40,925 nt of DNA from UBA6054 sp964522095 (GCA_964522095.1 CAZFSO010000015.1:1-40925); one strand, 5' to 3'. Shown: positions 8,021 through 16,633, numbered from the stretch's first letter. Numbers and translations are program-made. The notes: generated by a model from the sequence alone, not told the origin.

Positions 8021-8997
8021 CGGTCGGCGTCGACGACGACCGCGATGGATGCGGGGTCGGCCGCCGCACGGAGCGCCTCGCCCGCGTCTTCGAGCCGGAA
8101 GCGTCGGGTGATGAGCCCGTCGAGGTCGAGGGTCCCGGACCGTAGGGCCTCGACCCCCTCGCCGAGCGAGCCGCAGCGGGCGCCGACCACGGTCAGTTCG
8201 CGGTCGATGACCGGGGCGAGGTCGCAGGAGCCGGGCGCGCCGTCGTGCGGGGTCTCGCCGAGCAGCACGATGGTGCCGCGGGGCCGGGCCATGCCGCAGG
8301 CCAGGGCGAAGGTCTGGGCGCTGCGCTCGGTGTCGATGACGACGTCCTGGTCGGCCCAGCGTCCGGCCTCGTCGCGGTGGCGGTGCTTGACGCCCCAGCG
8401 GGCGCAGCGGTCCAGGCGGTCGGGCATGATGCCGAGCAGCCGCACCGAGGCGTTGAGCCGCGCCAGCACCTGGGCCGCGAGGAGCGCCCGGAGGTTGTCC
8501 CCGAGCACGCTGACGAAGGGCTTGCCCTGGATGCGGACGATCTGGGCGGCGTGCAGGGCGCGGGCCACGGGCAGGGCGAACACCGCGCGGTCGGGGTCGA
8601 CGCCGTCGGGCACCGGCACGAGCACCCCGGCGGGCACCGCGACCAGGTCGGCCAGGCAGCCGTCGCGCCCGCGCACGCCCAGCACCGACCGGCGGGGGTC
8701 GTGAGCGCCCAGGCCGCGTCGGGCCAGGTCGCTGGTCGGCTCGGGAAGGTCCGGGGAGGCGACGACGAGCCGGCCGGCCAGGCCCCTTGGGTCGGCCCCG
8801 GTCATGCGCTCGACCACGCCCACGAACGCCTGGCCCGGCACGCCCGTGTGCGCCACGCGGCCGCGGGCGACGGCCAGGTCCGTCTCGGTGATCAGCACCC
8901 GCAGCACCCGCACGACCGCCGAGCCGGTCTCGGCCACCGGGTCCGGGTGGCGCGGGTCGAACGACAGGGTGGCGTTCTGGATCCGGTGTGCGCGCAT
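8017..8997 (-). CDS. Zinc-type MDR dehydrogenase homologue lacking zinc ligands (probable pseudoenzyme)
   Basis: 326 aa from ATG 8997 (SD GGAGG). The fold signature of threonine/alcohol dehydrogenases is recognisable: TDLAVARG, VPGQAFVGVV, SVLGVRGRDG, and a Rossmann half with VSVLGDNLRALLAAQVLA. The catalytic zinc Cys of ICGTD is Thr37, and the GHE pair is Q56-A57. All four structural-zinc Cys before VLGVRGRDG are gone. The EPLAA Glu and the glycine-rich nucleotide motif are also degraded. The frame is open and uses normal codons, so the protein is probably made. It is probably not a zinc-dependent dehydrogenase; possibly a binding or regulatory protein. Confidence 0.8.
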   Translation of the reverse strand: MRAHRIQNATLSFDPRHPDPVAETGSAVVRVLRVLITETDLAVARGRVAHTGVPGQAFVGVVERMTGADPRGLAGRLVVASPDLPEPTSDLARRGLGAHDPRRSVLGVRGRDGCLADLVAVPAGVLVPVPDGVDPDRAVFALPVARALHAAQIVRIQGKPFVSVLGDNLRALLAAQVLARLNASVRLLGIMPDRLDRCARWGVKHRHRDEAGRWADQDVVIDTERSAQTFALACGMARPRGTIVLLGETPHDGAPGSCDLAPVIDRELTVVGARCGSLGEGVEALRSGTLDLDGLITRRFRLEDAGEALRAAADPASIAVVVDADR

Positions 8998-9106
8998 GCG
9001 TCCTCCGCGCGGGCGGGGCGCCCGCGGGTTCAGCATCGGATCCATCCCGGCTTGGGGGGAGGCAACCGGCGTGACGCGGCGGTTCTCGGACCGCCCGCGG
9101 CGCGGG

Positions 9107-9919
9107 TCAGGGCGGTGCGGGGTCCTGCCCGATCGGGGCCGAGGGCACCTCGTTCGGCGGCGGGGGCACCAGCGGCAGATACTCGACCAGGCGCTTGGGC
9201 CGGTTGAACGCCGGGTAGACGTACGGCTGGCGCCCGGCGAACAGGTCGCCGGTCGAGTCGTTCCAGTTGATCCACGCGCGCCGGTCGACGCCGAAGTCCT
9301 GTCCCGTCAGGGTGATCAGCGACTGGCGCACCGCGTGGTTGACGCCCAGGCGCGAGTCCGCCAGCGCGGCGATCAGGCCCTGGACGACCCGGGGCTCGGC
9401 GTACTGGCCGAGCGCCTCGGCCGCGGCGATGCGCACGTCGGGGTCGGGCTCGCGCGCGTCCTGGATCGCGGTGAGCAGGGCGGGCACGGCGGCGGGGTTG
9501 TGGACGCGCTGGAGGGCCCGGGCGGCGGCGATGCGGACCATGCGGTCCTCGTCCTGCAGACGCTCGATCAGGACCGCCGCGTGCTCGGGCTCGCCGTGCC
9601 GGCCCAAAGCCCGCACCCCCGCGGCCCGCACGCCGGGGTCCTCGTCGCGTGCGGCGTCGAGGTACAACTCGATGTAGACCGGGCCCCCGCCGAAGTCGGC
9701 GTTGGAGAGCAGCGTCGTGCCGCGGTAGCGGCGCTCGGCGGAGTAGGGGTCGACCGCCATGGACGCGGCTTCCTCGGGCGCGGTCTGCGGGGCGAGCACC
9801 TGGAAGAGCGACTGCGTGCCACGGGGCACGTCGCTGAACGCCCCGCAGCCGGTCGCGGCGAGCGCCGTCGAGAGGGCAAAAAGGGCGTTGGCTGTGCGGC
9901 GCGATCGGGGCGGGGGCAT
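9107..9919 (-). CDS. HEAT-repeat lipoprotein
   Basis: 270 aa. N-terminal signal with lipobox ATGC (Cys25), then a linker, then four or five PBS/HEAT-like helical repeats at about residues 90-220 (DPGVRAAGVRALGR, DRMVRIAAARALQR, DPDVRIAAAEALGQ, NHAVRQSLITLTG). A Pro-rich C terminus follows, with WINWNDSTGDLFAGRQPYVY before it. HEAT arrays are protein-binding scaffolds, so an envelope-anchored adaptor is likely. It is the last of three minus-strand genes. Its own -10-like TATACT lies 8 nt before the ATG. Function unknown. Confidence 0.82.
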   Translation of the reverse strand: MPPPRSRRTANALFALSTALAATGCGAFSDVPRGTQSLFQVLAPQTAPEEAASMAVDPYSAERRYRGTTLLSNADFGGGPVYIELYLDAARDEDPGVRAAGVRALGRHGEPEHAAVLIERLQDEDRMVRIAAARALQRVHNPAAVPALLTAIQDAREPDPDVRIAAAEALGQYAEPRVVQGLIAALADSRLGVNHAVRQSLITLTGQDFGVDRRAWINWNDSTGDLFAGRQPYVYPAFNRPKRLVEYLPLVPPPPNEVPSAPIGQDPAPP

Positions 9920-9927
9920 CGTCCGCG

Positions 9928-9933
9928 AGTATA
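9928..9933 (-). promoter_or_regulatory. -10 element TATACT, near-leaderless start of the HEAT lipoprotein
   Basis: TATACT on the minus strand ends 8 nt before the ATG at 9919. No Shine-Dalgarno sequence lies between, so transcription would start within 1-3 nt of the start codon. Confidence 0.5.
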
Positions 9934-9953
9934 TCAACGCCCGGCGTGGGCGC

Positions 9954-10688
9954 TCAGAAGGTGCCGGTCTGGTCCGGGTCGCGCTCGGCCACGGGCGGGC
10001 CGAGCACCTCGGTGAGCAGCACGGCGCGTCGGAGGTCCATGCCCGGGCCGAGCAGCGCGGCGAACCCCGCCCCCGCGACGCGGGCCGCCGGGAGTTGGTA
10101 GGCGTTGGCGGCCGGGGCCGGGCCGCCGATCTCGGTCGCTTCGACCGGCACGGCGCCCGCCGACACGGCGGGGGGCACGGCGCGGACCGGCGGCGTGGGC
10201 GCCGTTGGGAACAGCGGCGGCGTGGGTCGGGCCGGCGGTCGCCGGGCCGGCTCGGCCGGCCGGGGCCGGGGCGCGGGCCGCGGCGAGGCGGGCTTGGCCG
10301 GCGCGGGCGCGCCCCGCTGGGGCGGCTCGGGTCGGACGGGCGGCGTCGGGCGCTTGGCCGTGCCCTGCTGCTGGGCCTGACGCCGGGCACGGAGTTCGGC
10401 CAGGCGCTTCTGCTGCAAGGCGCGCAGTTGGGCCGCACGCTGCTCCTGCAGCGCCCGCTGGCGTGCGGCGGGGTCGGTCGCGGCCGGCTGGGCGATCTCG
10501 GTCTGGAAGTCGACGGGCTGGCCGCGCCGGAGCGCCTCGGTGGCTTGGCGCTCGCGGGCCTGGGCCGCCAGTCGCCTGCTGCGCTCGTGCTGCAGCCAGC
10601 CCCACAGGCGCCCGAGCGCCCCGAACAGGCCGACCAGCACGAAGTAGAACAGGGGGTTGGCCAGGATGTTGAGCAGGTAGTTGAGCAT
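9954..10688 (-). CDS. Pro/Ala-rich membrane-anchored protein, unknown function
   Basis: 244 aa. The first ~27 residues (MLNYLLNILANPLFYFVLVG and following) form one membrane anchor. Then comes a charged, Arg/Gln-rich helix that may be a coiled coil (~35-112), a long Pro/Ala/Arg low-complexity linker (~113-190), and a more ordered C-terminal segment (YQLPAARVAGAGFAALLG, then RRAVLLTEVLGPPV). I do not recognise the family. The architecture suggests an inner-membrane protein reaching across a compartment. It starts 10 nt after the ABC ATPase stop and precedes the HEAT lipoprotein. Confidence 0.7.
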   Translation of the reverse strand: MLNYLLNILANPLFYFVLVGLFGALGRLWGWLQHERSRRLAAQARERQATEALRRGQPVDFQTEIAQPAATDPAARQRALQEQRAAQLRALQQKRLAELRARRQAQQQGTAKRPTPPVRPEPPQRGAPAPAKPASPRPAPRPRPAEPARRPPARPTPPLFPTAPTPPVRAVPPAVSAGAVPVEATEIGGPAPAANAYQLPAARVAGAGFAALLGPGMDLRRAVLLTEVLGPPVAERDPDQTGTF

Positions 10689-10697
10689 CGACGCTCG

Positions 10698-10703
10698 ATC
10701 ATA
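10698..10703 (-). promoter_or_regulatory. -10 element TATGAT before the Pro/Ala-rich membrane protein
   Basis: TATGAT on the minus strand lies 9 nt before the ATG at 10688, with no Shine-Dalgarno sequence between. It includes the TGA stop of the upstream ABC gene. Possible near-leaderless start inside an apparent operon. Confidence 0.4.
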
Positions 10704-11511
10704 CGGGAGCGGGGTCGCCCCGCGCCGGCCCGGCGGTCAGGACCGGGCCCAGGCCCGGGACCTCGGCCCGGTGGATGGGGGCGCCGAACAGGGCCGACAG
10801 GGCCCGGTCGGTGAGGACGTCGTCGGCCGGGCCGTCGGCGGCGACCCGGCCGGTCGCATCGAGCAGGACGGCCCGGTCGGCCAGACGCACGCTGGCGGTC
10901 AGGTCGTGGAGCACCAGGCCGACGCCCACGCCGCGGGCGGCGAGTTCCCGGAAGGCGTCGGCCGCCGCGAGCGCGTGGGCGGGGTCCATCGCGCTGAGCG
11001 GCTCGTCGGCGAGCAGGAAGGCGTCGGGCCGGGCGCCGGCGTCGAGTTGGGCCCACGCCCGGGCCAGCGAGACGCGCTGGCGCTGGCCGACGGAGAGCGC
11101 CCCGAAGGGCGTGCCCGCGATCGGGCCCAGGCCGAAGCGGGCGAGGGCCGCATCGACCGCCGCCCTGGGCGTGCCGCCGGCGCCAGAGCGTCCACCCTCG
11201 GCGCCAAAGCCCACGACCCGGCGGGTGTCGAAGTCGAACGCGACGGACGGCTGCTGGGAGACCAGCGCGATGCGCGCGGCGCGTTGCCGCGGGTGGATCT
11301 GGTGCATGTAACGCCCGCTGAGCGTGACCAGGCCCGCGTCGGGGCGTCGCACGCCCGCGAGCACCCGCAGCAGGGTGCTCTTGCCGGCGCCGTTCGGGCC
11401 GATGAAGACGGTGACTTTGCCCGGGCGCACGGCGCAGGACACCTCGTCGAGGGCCCGGCGGCCGCCGCCGCGGGCCGGGTAGACCACCGAGATGCCCTCG
11501 CAGGCCAGCAC
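10699..11511 (-). CDS. ABC transporter ATP-binding protein, iron/heme/B12 (FecE/HmuV/BtuD-like) type
   Basis: 270 aa from GTG 11511. Walker A GPNGAGKST, Q-loop in VSQQPSVAFDF, signature LSVGQRQR, Walker B FLLADEPLSAMD, and switch His in VLHDL. The spacing and Q-loop context resemble HmuV-type importers of heme, siderophore or cobalamin. No permease gene is adjacent; a BtuF-like binding protein is encoded 4 kb away. The frame is open upstream, but GTG 11511 is preceded at the leaderless distance by TACGAT, so I prefer it. Substrate uncertain. Confidence 0.82.
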   Translation of the reverse strand: MLACEGISVVYPARGGGRRALDEVSCAVRPGKVTVFIGPNGAGKSTLLRVLAGVRRPDAGLVTLSGRYMHQIHPRQRAARIALVSQQPSVAFDFDTRRVVGFGAEGGRSGAGGTPRAAVDAALARFGLGPIAGTPFGALSVGQRQRVSLARAWAQLDAGARPDAFLLADEPLSAMDPAHALAAADAFRELAARGVGVGLVLHDLTASVRLADRAVLLDATGRVAADGPADDVLTDRALSALFGAPIHRAEVPGLGPVLTAGPARGDPAPV

Positions 11512-11516
11512 GCCCG

Positions 11517-11522
11517 ATCGTA
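11517..11522 (-). promoter_or_regulatory. -10 element TACGAT, leaderless start of the ABC ATPase
   Basis: TACGAT on the minus strand, 5 nt, then GTG at 11511. No ribosome binding site. It matches the spacing seen at several other genes in this window. Confidence 0.55.
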
Positions 11523-11552
11523 CGGGTCGGCGGGCCGGGCCGGGGCGCACCC

Positions 11553-11558
11553 TACGAT
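11553..11558 (+). promoter_or_regulatory. -10-like TACGAT before the NDUFA9-like SDR gene
   Basis: TACGAT lies 14 nt upstream of ATG 11573 and 23 nt upstream of ATG 11582. With the minus-strand TACGAT at 11517-11522 it makes a compact divergent promoter region of about 60 nt. Confidence 0.4.
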
Positions 11559-11572
11559 CCGGGGTGGGACCG

Positions 11573-12535
11573 ATGCCGGGCATGGAGCGGACGGCGGCGG
11601 TGACCGGCGCCACGGGGTTCGTCGGGCGGTCGGTCGTCGGCGAGTTGCTCGGTCACGGCTGGCGCGTGCGGGCGCTGGTCCGCAGCGACCGCAAGGCCCG
11701 GGCGGTGCTCCCCCACTCCGACCGGCTGACGCAGGTCCCGGGCGACGTGCTGGACCCCGAGGCGCTGGACCGGCTGTTCGACGGCGCGACCGACTCGGTG
11801 CACCTGGTGGGCATCATCCGCGAATCGGGGCGCCGGCAGACCTTCGAGAACATGCACCACCTGGCGACCCGCCGCGTCGTCGAGGCGGCCGAACGCACGG
11901 GCCGGGCGGTGCGGCACCTGCAGATGTCCGCGCTGGGGGTCGATGACGCCTCGGACATCCCCTACCGGCGGACGAAGCGGGCGGGGGAGCGGGTGGTTGA
12001 GGCCTCGTCGCTGGCCTGGACCATCTTCCGGCCGAGCATGATCCACGGGCCGGGGGGCGAGTTCACGAAGATGGCGGCGGCGTGGGTGCGCGGACGGGCG
12101 GCGCCGTTCGTGTTCGTGCCGTACTTCGTGCCGGGCTGGCTGCCGGGCGGGCCCGGGGCGCGGATCGCGCCGGTGCGGGTCGACGACGTGGCGGCGGCGT
12201 TCCGGGCGGCGCTGGAGCGTCCCGACGCCGTGGGCCGGACCTATGACCTGGCCGGGCCCGAGGTGCTGACGTTCGACGCCATGCTGCGCACGTACCGCGG
12301 GGCGACACCCGGGGCCAGGCGCCTCCCGGTTCTGGGGGTCCCGTCGCGCCCGGCGGCGGCGGTGGCCCGCCTGCACGGGGCGGTCGGGCTCGGGCGTCTG
12401 CTGCCGTTCGACGAGGGCATGGCGTTGATGGCCTCGGAAGATTCGGTCGGCGACGCCGCCCCGGCGCGGGCCGACCTGGGCTTTGATCCCCAAGCATTCA
12501 CCGAGTCGCTGGCGTCGTACGCCGCCCGGCTCTGA
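11573..12535 (+). CDS. Atypical SDR, NDUFA9-like NAD(P)-binding protein
   Basis: 320 aa from ATG 11573 (317 from ATG 11582). Rossmann motif VTGATGFVG at the N terminus, then ALVRS, HLVGIIRESGR, the SALG segment, YRRTKRAGERVV, and FRPSMIHGPGGEF. This pattern is that of the NDUFA9-like/complex I 39-kDa atypical SDRs, some of which bind NADPH structurally. The Y-x3-K pair is present as Y..TK. Soluble, no signal peptide. RNase R starts 18 nt after its stop, so they may share a transcript. Confidence 0.85.
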   Translation: MPGMERTAAVTGATGFVGRSVVGELLGHGWRVRALVRSDRKARAVLPHSDRLTQVPGDVLDPEALDRLFDGATDSVHLVGIIRESGRRQTFENMHHLATRRVVEAAERTGRAVRHLQMSALGVDDASDIPYRRTKRAGERVVEASSLAWTIFRPSMIHGPGGEFTKMAAAWVRGRAAPFVFVPYFVPGWLPGGPGARIAPVRVDDVAAAFRAALERPDAVGRTYDLAGPEVLTFDAMLRTYRGATPGARRLPVLGVPSRPAAAVARLHGAVGLGRLLPFDEGMALMASEDSVGDAAPARADLGFDPQAFTESLASYAARL

Positions 12536-12553
12536 CAACCAACAGGACCAACC

Positions 12554-15022
12554 ATGCCGCTGCGCTACCGAGACCGTCTGCTTTCGTACATCTCATCGGA
12601 CGAGTACCGCCCCGCGCCGATCCCGCGGGTGGCCAAGGACCTGGGCATCGAGGACGTCGAGGACTTCGGCGCCGCGGTGCGCGAGTTGGCCGAGCGGGGC
12701 CTGGTCGACCTGGACGAGTCCGGGCGCATCCAGTTGCCCTTCCGCGAGGACCGGGGGGAACTCATCGGCCAGTTCCGCGGCACGATGAAGGGCGTGGGGT
12801 TCGTGATCCCCCGGGATGCCACGCACGGGTCGGACATCTTCATTGCGCCGGACCTGACCGGCGGGGCCTTGACCGGCGACACCGTCCGCGTCGCGTTCGG
12901 CCGTGACAAGGGACGCGAGCGCCGCATGGGCACGCTGGAGCGCCAGTACGCCGGCGAGGTGCTGGAGATCGTGCGGCGCAAGCGCGCCAACTTCACCGGC
13001 GAGATCATCCGCCAGGACGGGCGCTGGCTGGTGCACCCCGACGGGCGGGAACTGACCGCGCCGGTGCTGGTGCGCGACGCCGAGTCCAAGAACGTGCGTC
13101 CGGGCGACAAGGTCGTGCTCGAGATGCTCGAGTACCCCGAAGGGGGACGCCTGGGCGTGGGCGTGATCGTCAAGGTGCTCGGCGAGGCGGGCCAGCCGGA
13201 CGTGGAGACGCAGGCGGTGATCGCCGCGTACTCGCTGCCCAGCACCGAGTTCCCCGAGGACTGCGTCGAGCAGGCACGGGAGGCGACGCGCCGGTTCGAG
13301 GAGGAGATCGACCTGTTCACCAGCCGCGGCGCCGGGGCGCTGGAACTGCGGGCGGACCTGACCGGCGAGTTCATCTGCACCATCGACCCGCCGGACGCAA
13401 AGGACTACGACGACGCGATCTCCTTGAAGCGCACGGACGACGGGGGGTACGAACTCGGCGTGCACATCGCCGACGTGGCCCACTTCATCCCGGTGGGCTC
13501 CGCGCTGGACCGGGAGGCGGCCGAGCGGGGCAACTCGGTGTACCTGCCGCGCCTGGTGATCCCGATGCTGCCCGAGGTGCTGTCCAACGGCATCTGCTCG
13601 CTGCAGGAGGGGGTGGAGCGGTACGCCAAGTCGTGCTTCATCCGGTACGACCGGCGCGGCAACGTGAAGAGCCGCGGCTTCTGCCAGAGCGTGATCAAGA
13701 GCCGCAAGCGGATGACCTACCTGGAGGCCCAGGCGCTGATCGACGGCAAGCCGGACGAGGCGCGCAAGCACGCGAAGACCGACACCGAGTACACCGACGA
13801 ACTGGTCTCGACCTGCGCCCTGATGGACGAACTGGCCCGGCTGATCCGCGCGCGCCGCCACAAGGCGGGCATGATCCACCTGGACCTGCCGGTGGTGGAA
13901 CTGGTGTTCAACGAGGACGGCAAGGTCGTCGACGCGCAGCCCGAGGACGACGCGTTCACCCACACCATCATCGAGATGTTCATGGTGGAGGCGAACGAGG
14001 CGCTCGCGACGCTGTTCGAGGAACTCCGCGTGCCGGTGCTGCGCCGCATCCACCCCGAGCCGACGCCCAACGACACCGAGGACCTGCGCCGGGCGGCGGT
14101 CGTCGCCGGGTTCAAGATCCCCAAGAACCCCGAGCGAGAGGAACTCCAGGCGCTGCTCGACGCGACGGCGGGCACCGGGGCGGCCCGCGCGGTGCACATG
14201 GCGGTGCTGCGCACGCTGACCAAGGCGAGTTACTCGCCCGCGCAGATCGGGCACTACGCCCTGGCCAGCCACGCCTACTCGCACTTCACCAGCCCGATCC
14301 GGCGCTACCCGGACCTGACGGTCCACCGGGCGCTGCAGGCCTACCTGGAGCGCACGGAGAACGGGCGTCGACGCCCGGGGTCGGACGCCGAGAAGATCGC
14401 CCTTGGGCGCGAACTGCGCGAGGACGACCGCTGCCCGTCCGAGCAGGACCTCGTGCAGATCGGCAGCCAGTGCTCGAACACCGAGGTCAACGCGACCGAG
14501 GCGGAGCGGGAGTTGCGCCAGTTCCTGGTGCTCCAGTTGATGGCCGAGCACATCGGCGAGGAGTTCGAGGGCGTGGTCACCGGCGTGACGCCCAAGGGCG
14601 TGTACGTGCAGATCAACAAGTACCTGGCCGACGGGATGATCGCCAAGGGCGACCTGCCGGGCGACACCACCCGGTCCGACCGCCCGCCGTCGTGGCGGAT
14701 GGACGAACGCACGGGCGCGCTGGTCGACGCGCACTCGGGGCGCAGTTACGCGATGGGCAACTCGGTGCGGGTGGTGGTCGCCGCGGTGGACTTGGCGACG
14801 CGCCGGATGGACCTGCAGATCGCCGACGCCGCCTCCCGCGCGGGGGGCAAGGTCAAGGTCCTCAAGATCGCCAGCGACGCCGACCACGGCGGTCTGGGCG
14901 GGACCAAGGGCGCCGGCTTCAAGACCCCGGGCGCCCAGCGGCGCAGCCGCAAGAGCAAGTCGCGCGACAAGGGCAAGGGCGACTTCCGCGGCGACCGCAA
15001 GGACAAGGGCAAGCGCCAATGA
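12554..15022 (+). CDS. rnr: Ribonuclease R
   Basis: 822 aa; a processive 3'-5' exoribonuclease that degrades structured RNA and helps in RNA quality control. In order: N-terminal winged helix (1-~65), two cold-shock domains, and the RNB catalytic domain with TIDPPDAKDYDDAIS (D278, D281, D284/D286/D287 region). Then come HFTSPIRRYPDL, a C-terminal S1 domain (EFEGVVTGVTPKGVYVQI), and a Lys/Arg/Gly-rich tail typical of RNase R. ATG 12554 follows CAGGACCAACC. Its stop overlaps the start of the CpcT-like gene (ATGA). Confidence 0.95.
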   Translation: MPLRYRDRLLSYISSDEYRPAPIPRVAKDLGIEDVEDFGAAVRELAERGLVDLDESGRIQLPFREDRGELIGQFRGTMKGVGFVIPRDATHGSDIFIAPDLTGGALTGDTVRVAFGRDKGRERRMGTLERQYAGEVLEIVRRKRANFTGEIIRQDGRWLVHPDGRELTAPVLVRDAESKNVRPGDKVVLEMLEYPEGGRLGVGVIVKVLGEAGQPDVETQAVIAAYSLPSTEFPEDCVEQAREATRRFEEEIDLFTSRGAGALELRADLTGEFICTIDPPDAKDYDDAISLKRTDDGGYELGVHIADVAHFIPVGSALDREAAERGNSVYLPRLVIPMLPEVLSNGICSLQEGVERYAKSCFIRYDRRGNVKSRGFCQSVIKSRKRMTYLEAQALIDGKPDEARKHAKTDTEYTDELVSTCALMDELARLIRARRHKAGMIHLDLPVVELVFNEDGKVVDAQPEDDAFTHTIIEMFMVEANEALATLFEELRVPVLRRIHPEPTPNDTEDLRRAAVVAGFKIPKNPEREELQALLDATAGTGAARAVHMAVLRTLTKASYSPAQIGHYALASHAYSHFTSPIRRYPDLTVHRALQAYLERTENGRRRPGSDAEKIALGRELREDDRCPSEQDLVQIGSQCSNTEVNATEAERELRQFLVLQLMAEHIGEEFEGVVTGVTPKGVYVQINKYLADGMIAKGDLPGDTTRSDRPPSWRMDERTGALVDAHSGRSYAMGNSVRVVVAAVDLATRRMDLQIADAASRAGGKVKVLKIASDADHGGLGGTKGAGFKTPGAQRRSRKSKSRDKGKGDFRGDRKDKGKRQ

Positions 15023-15714
15023 CCCGGGCCGGCCTCGCGCTGCTCGCGCTCCTGCTCGCGGCCTGCGCCGGGCCCGGGCCGCGGGCCGACACCGGGCCGG
15101 GCACGGACCGGCTGCTGACGCTGCGGGCGTACCTGTCCGGCTCGTTCTCCTCGAAGGCCCAGGCGGCCCGCGACCCGGCGTACTACAGCATGACCTTGCA
15201 CGCCAAGCCGATGTGGACCTGGCGCGACGACGGGCCGTGGCTGTACGTCGAACTGGGCATCGACGGGCGCGAGCCGTCCCGCCAGCGGGTCTACAAACTC
15301 GAGCGGACCGCCGACGGGCGGTTCTGGGCGCGGGTGTTCGTGATCCCGGGGGCCGAGGAGCACGCGGGCGCGTGGCGGTCCGGCAGCCCGCTGTCCGAGA
15401 TGTCCCCCGCGGACCTGGAGGAGCGCGTCGGGTGCGCGCTGACCCTGACCTGGGACGACGACGCCCAGGTCTTCGCCGGGGGCACGACGGGCACGGGCTG
15501 CCCGAGCGACTTGGCCGGAGCCGCGTACACGACCACGCTGGCGACCTTCGAGCCGGACCTGCTGCGCATCTGGGAGCGGGGCTACGACGCGACGGGCAGC
15601 CAGGTGTGGGGGGCGGCCCGGCGCGGGTACGAGTTCCGCCGCGTCGGGCGGGACGTCAGCCCGGCCACGCCCGCCAGGGAAAATCCGGCGGGATCAGGTG
15701 GTCGCGTCCGTTGA
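15019..15714 (+). CDS. CpcT/CpeT-family lipoprotein
   Basis: 231 aa. Signal peptide with lipobox LAAC (Cys16). The mature part matches the CpcT/CpeT fold: SGSFSSKAQAARDPAYYSMT, PWLYVELGI, RQRVYKL, GTGCPSDLAGAAYTTT, and WERGYDATGSQVWGAARRGY. In cyanobacteria these proteins attach bilins to phycobiliproteins. Nothing here suggests phycobilisomes, so the role is probably different, such as binding a hydrophobic or tetrapyrrole ligand in the envelope. It is coupled to rnr by an ATGA overlap, and its last 59 bp overlap the convergent BtuF-like gene. Confidence 0.85.
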   Translation: MTRAGLALLALLLAACAGPGPRADTGPGTDRLLTLRAYLSGSFSSKAQAARDPAYYSMTLHAKPMWTWRDDGPWLYVELGIDGREPSRQRVYKLERTADGRFWARVFVIPGAEEHAGAWRSGSPLSEMSPADLEERVGCALTLTWDDDAQVFAGGTTGTGCPSDLAGAAYTTTLATFEPDLLRIWERGYDATGSQVWGAARRGYEFRRVGRDVSPATPARENPAGSGGRVR

Positions 15715-16633
15715 GCCAGCCGACGAGGAACTCCAGGGCGTCGAACAGGCGGGGGCCGGGGCGGTTGAACATCTGGTTGCCGTCGACGACCGCCACGCGT
15801 CCGGCGCGGACCGCCGGCAGGTCGCGGAACCAGGCCCGTTCGGCGAGTTTGGCGGTTTCAGCCCAGGCCCGGTCGAGCGATAGGCCGCAGGGGGCGAGCA
15901 CCAGGGCCTCGGGGCGGGTGGCGACGAAGACCTCGGGCGGCACACTGATCGAGGCGCCGGCGACGCGTTCGGCCTGCTGGGGCCCCACCGCCGCCCCGGA
16001 GCCGGGCCTGGCGACGGTCTCGTTGAGCGGGTGACGCCCGCCGGCCCGCTCGATCAGTTGCACCGTCCAGTGTCCGGCGGTGAAGATCGGGTCGGTCCAT
16101 TCCATGAAGCCGACCACCGGGCCGTCGGCGTAGGGGTTGACGTGCTCCATCGCCCGGTCGGCCCGCTCGCGCAGGGCGACCACGGCGTGCATGGCCTCGC
16201 GCTCGCGCCCCAGGGCCTTGCCGACCCGCAGGACGTCGTCGAGCACGCCCTCGACGGTGGTCGGGTCGAGGCTGAGAACCCCCGGGCGGGGGTCGATGCG
16301 CGCGGCCGCCCCGCGGACTGCGTCCGGGTCGATCGAGCAGACCGAGCAGACGCCCTGGGTGACGATCAGGTCCGGGCGCAGGTCGGCCAGGCGGGCCTCG
16401 TCGAGCGTGTAGAGGGACGCGCCGGAGCCGACGGCCTCGCGGACCTGGCGGTCGATGCCGGCGGCGGCGTCGGGCGCGGACCAGTCGGCGCTGGTGCGGG
16501 ACCCGGTCAGGATGGGCACGGCGCCGAGTCCCGGGGGGAAGTCGCACTCGTGTGAGCGCCCGACCAGCGACGCCCGGGCGCCAAGCAGGCAGACGATCTC
16601 GGTGCCCGAGGGCACCAGGCTGACGACGCGCAC
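15656..16633 (-). CDS. BtuF/FhuD-like cobalamin-binding protein without signal peptide
   Basis: 325 aa from GTG 16633 (AGGAG 7 nt upstream). The start goes directly into the domain: MRVVSLVPSGTEIVCLLGA, then LVGRSHECDFP, LIVTQGVCSVC, and GFMEWTDPIFTAGHW. This matches the cytoplasmic group of helical-backbone metal/cobalamin-binding proteins rather than secreted BtuF, since no signal peptide can be made. Partner transporter genes are absent. Its 3' end overlaps the CpcT-like gene by 59 bp, tail to tail. Ligand is inferred only. No cobalamin riboswitch is recognisable in the 179-nt upstream region. Confidence 0.85.
   Translation of the reverse strand: MRVVSLVPSGTEIVCLLGARASLVGRSHECDFPPGLGAVPILTGSRTSADWSAPDAAAGIDRQVREAVGSGASLYTLDEARLADLRPDLIVTQGVCSVCSIDPDAVRGAAARIDPRPGVLSLDPTTVEGVLDDVLRVGKALGREREAMHAVVALRERADRAMEHVNPYADGPVVGFMEWTDPIFTAGHWTVQLIERAGGRHPLNETVARPGSGAAVGPQQAERVAGASISVPPEVFVATRPEALVLAPCGLSLDRAWAETAKLAERAWFRDLPAVRAGRVAVVDGNQMFNRPGPRLFDALEFLVGWLNGRDHLIPPDFPWRAWPG

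Noticed and set aside
12593..15019. An 808-codon minus-strand frame opposite rnr
   Set aside because: Mirror of the RNase R gene, which has complete catalytic motifs; the antisense product has none.
15019..15714. Phycobilisome-related pathway
   Set aside because: Only the CpcT/CpeT fold is present; there are no phycobiliprotein or bilin synthesis genes, and the protein is a lipoprotein.
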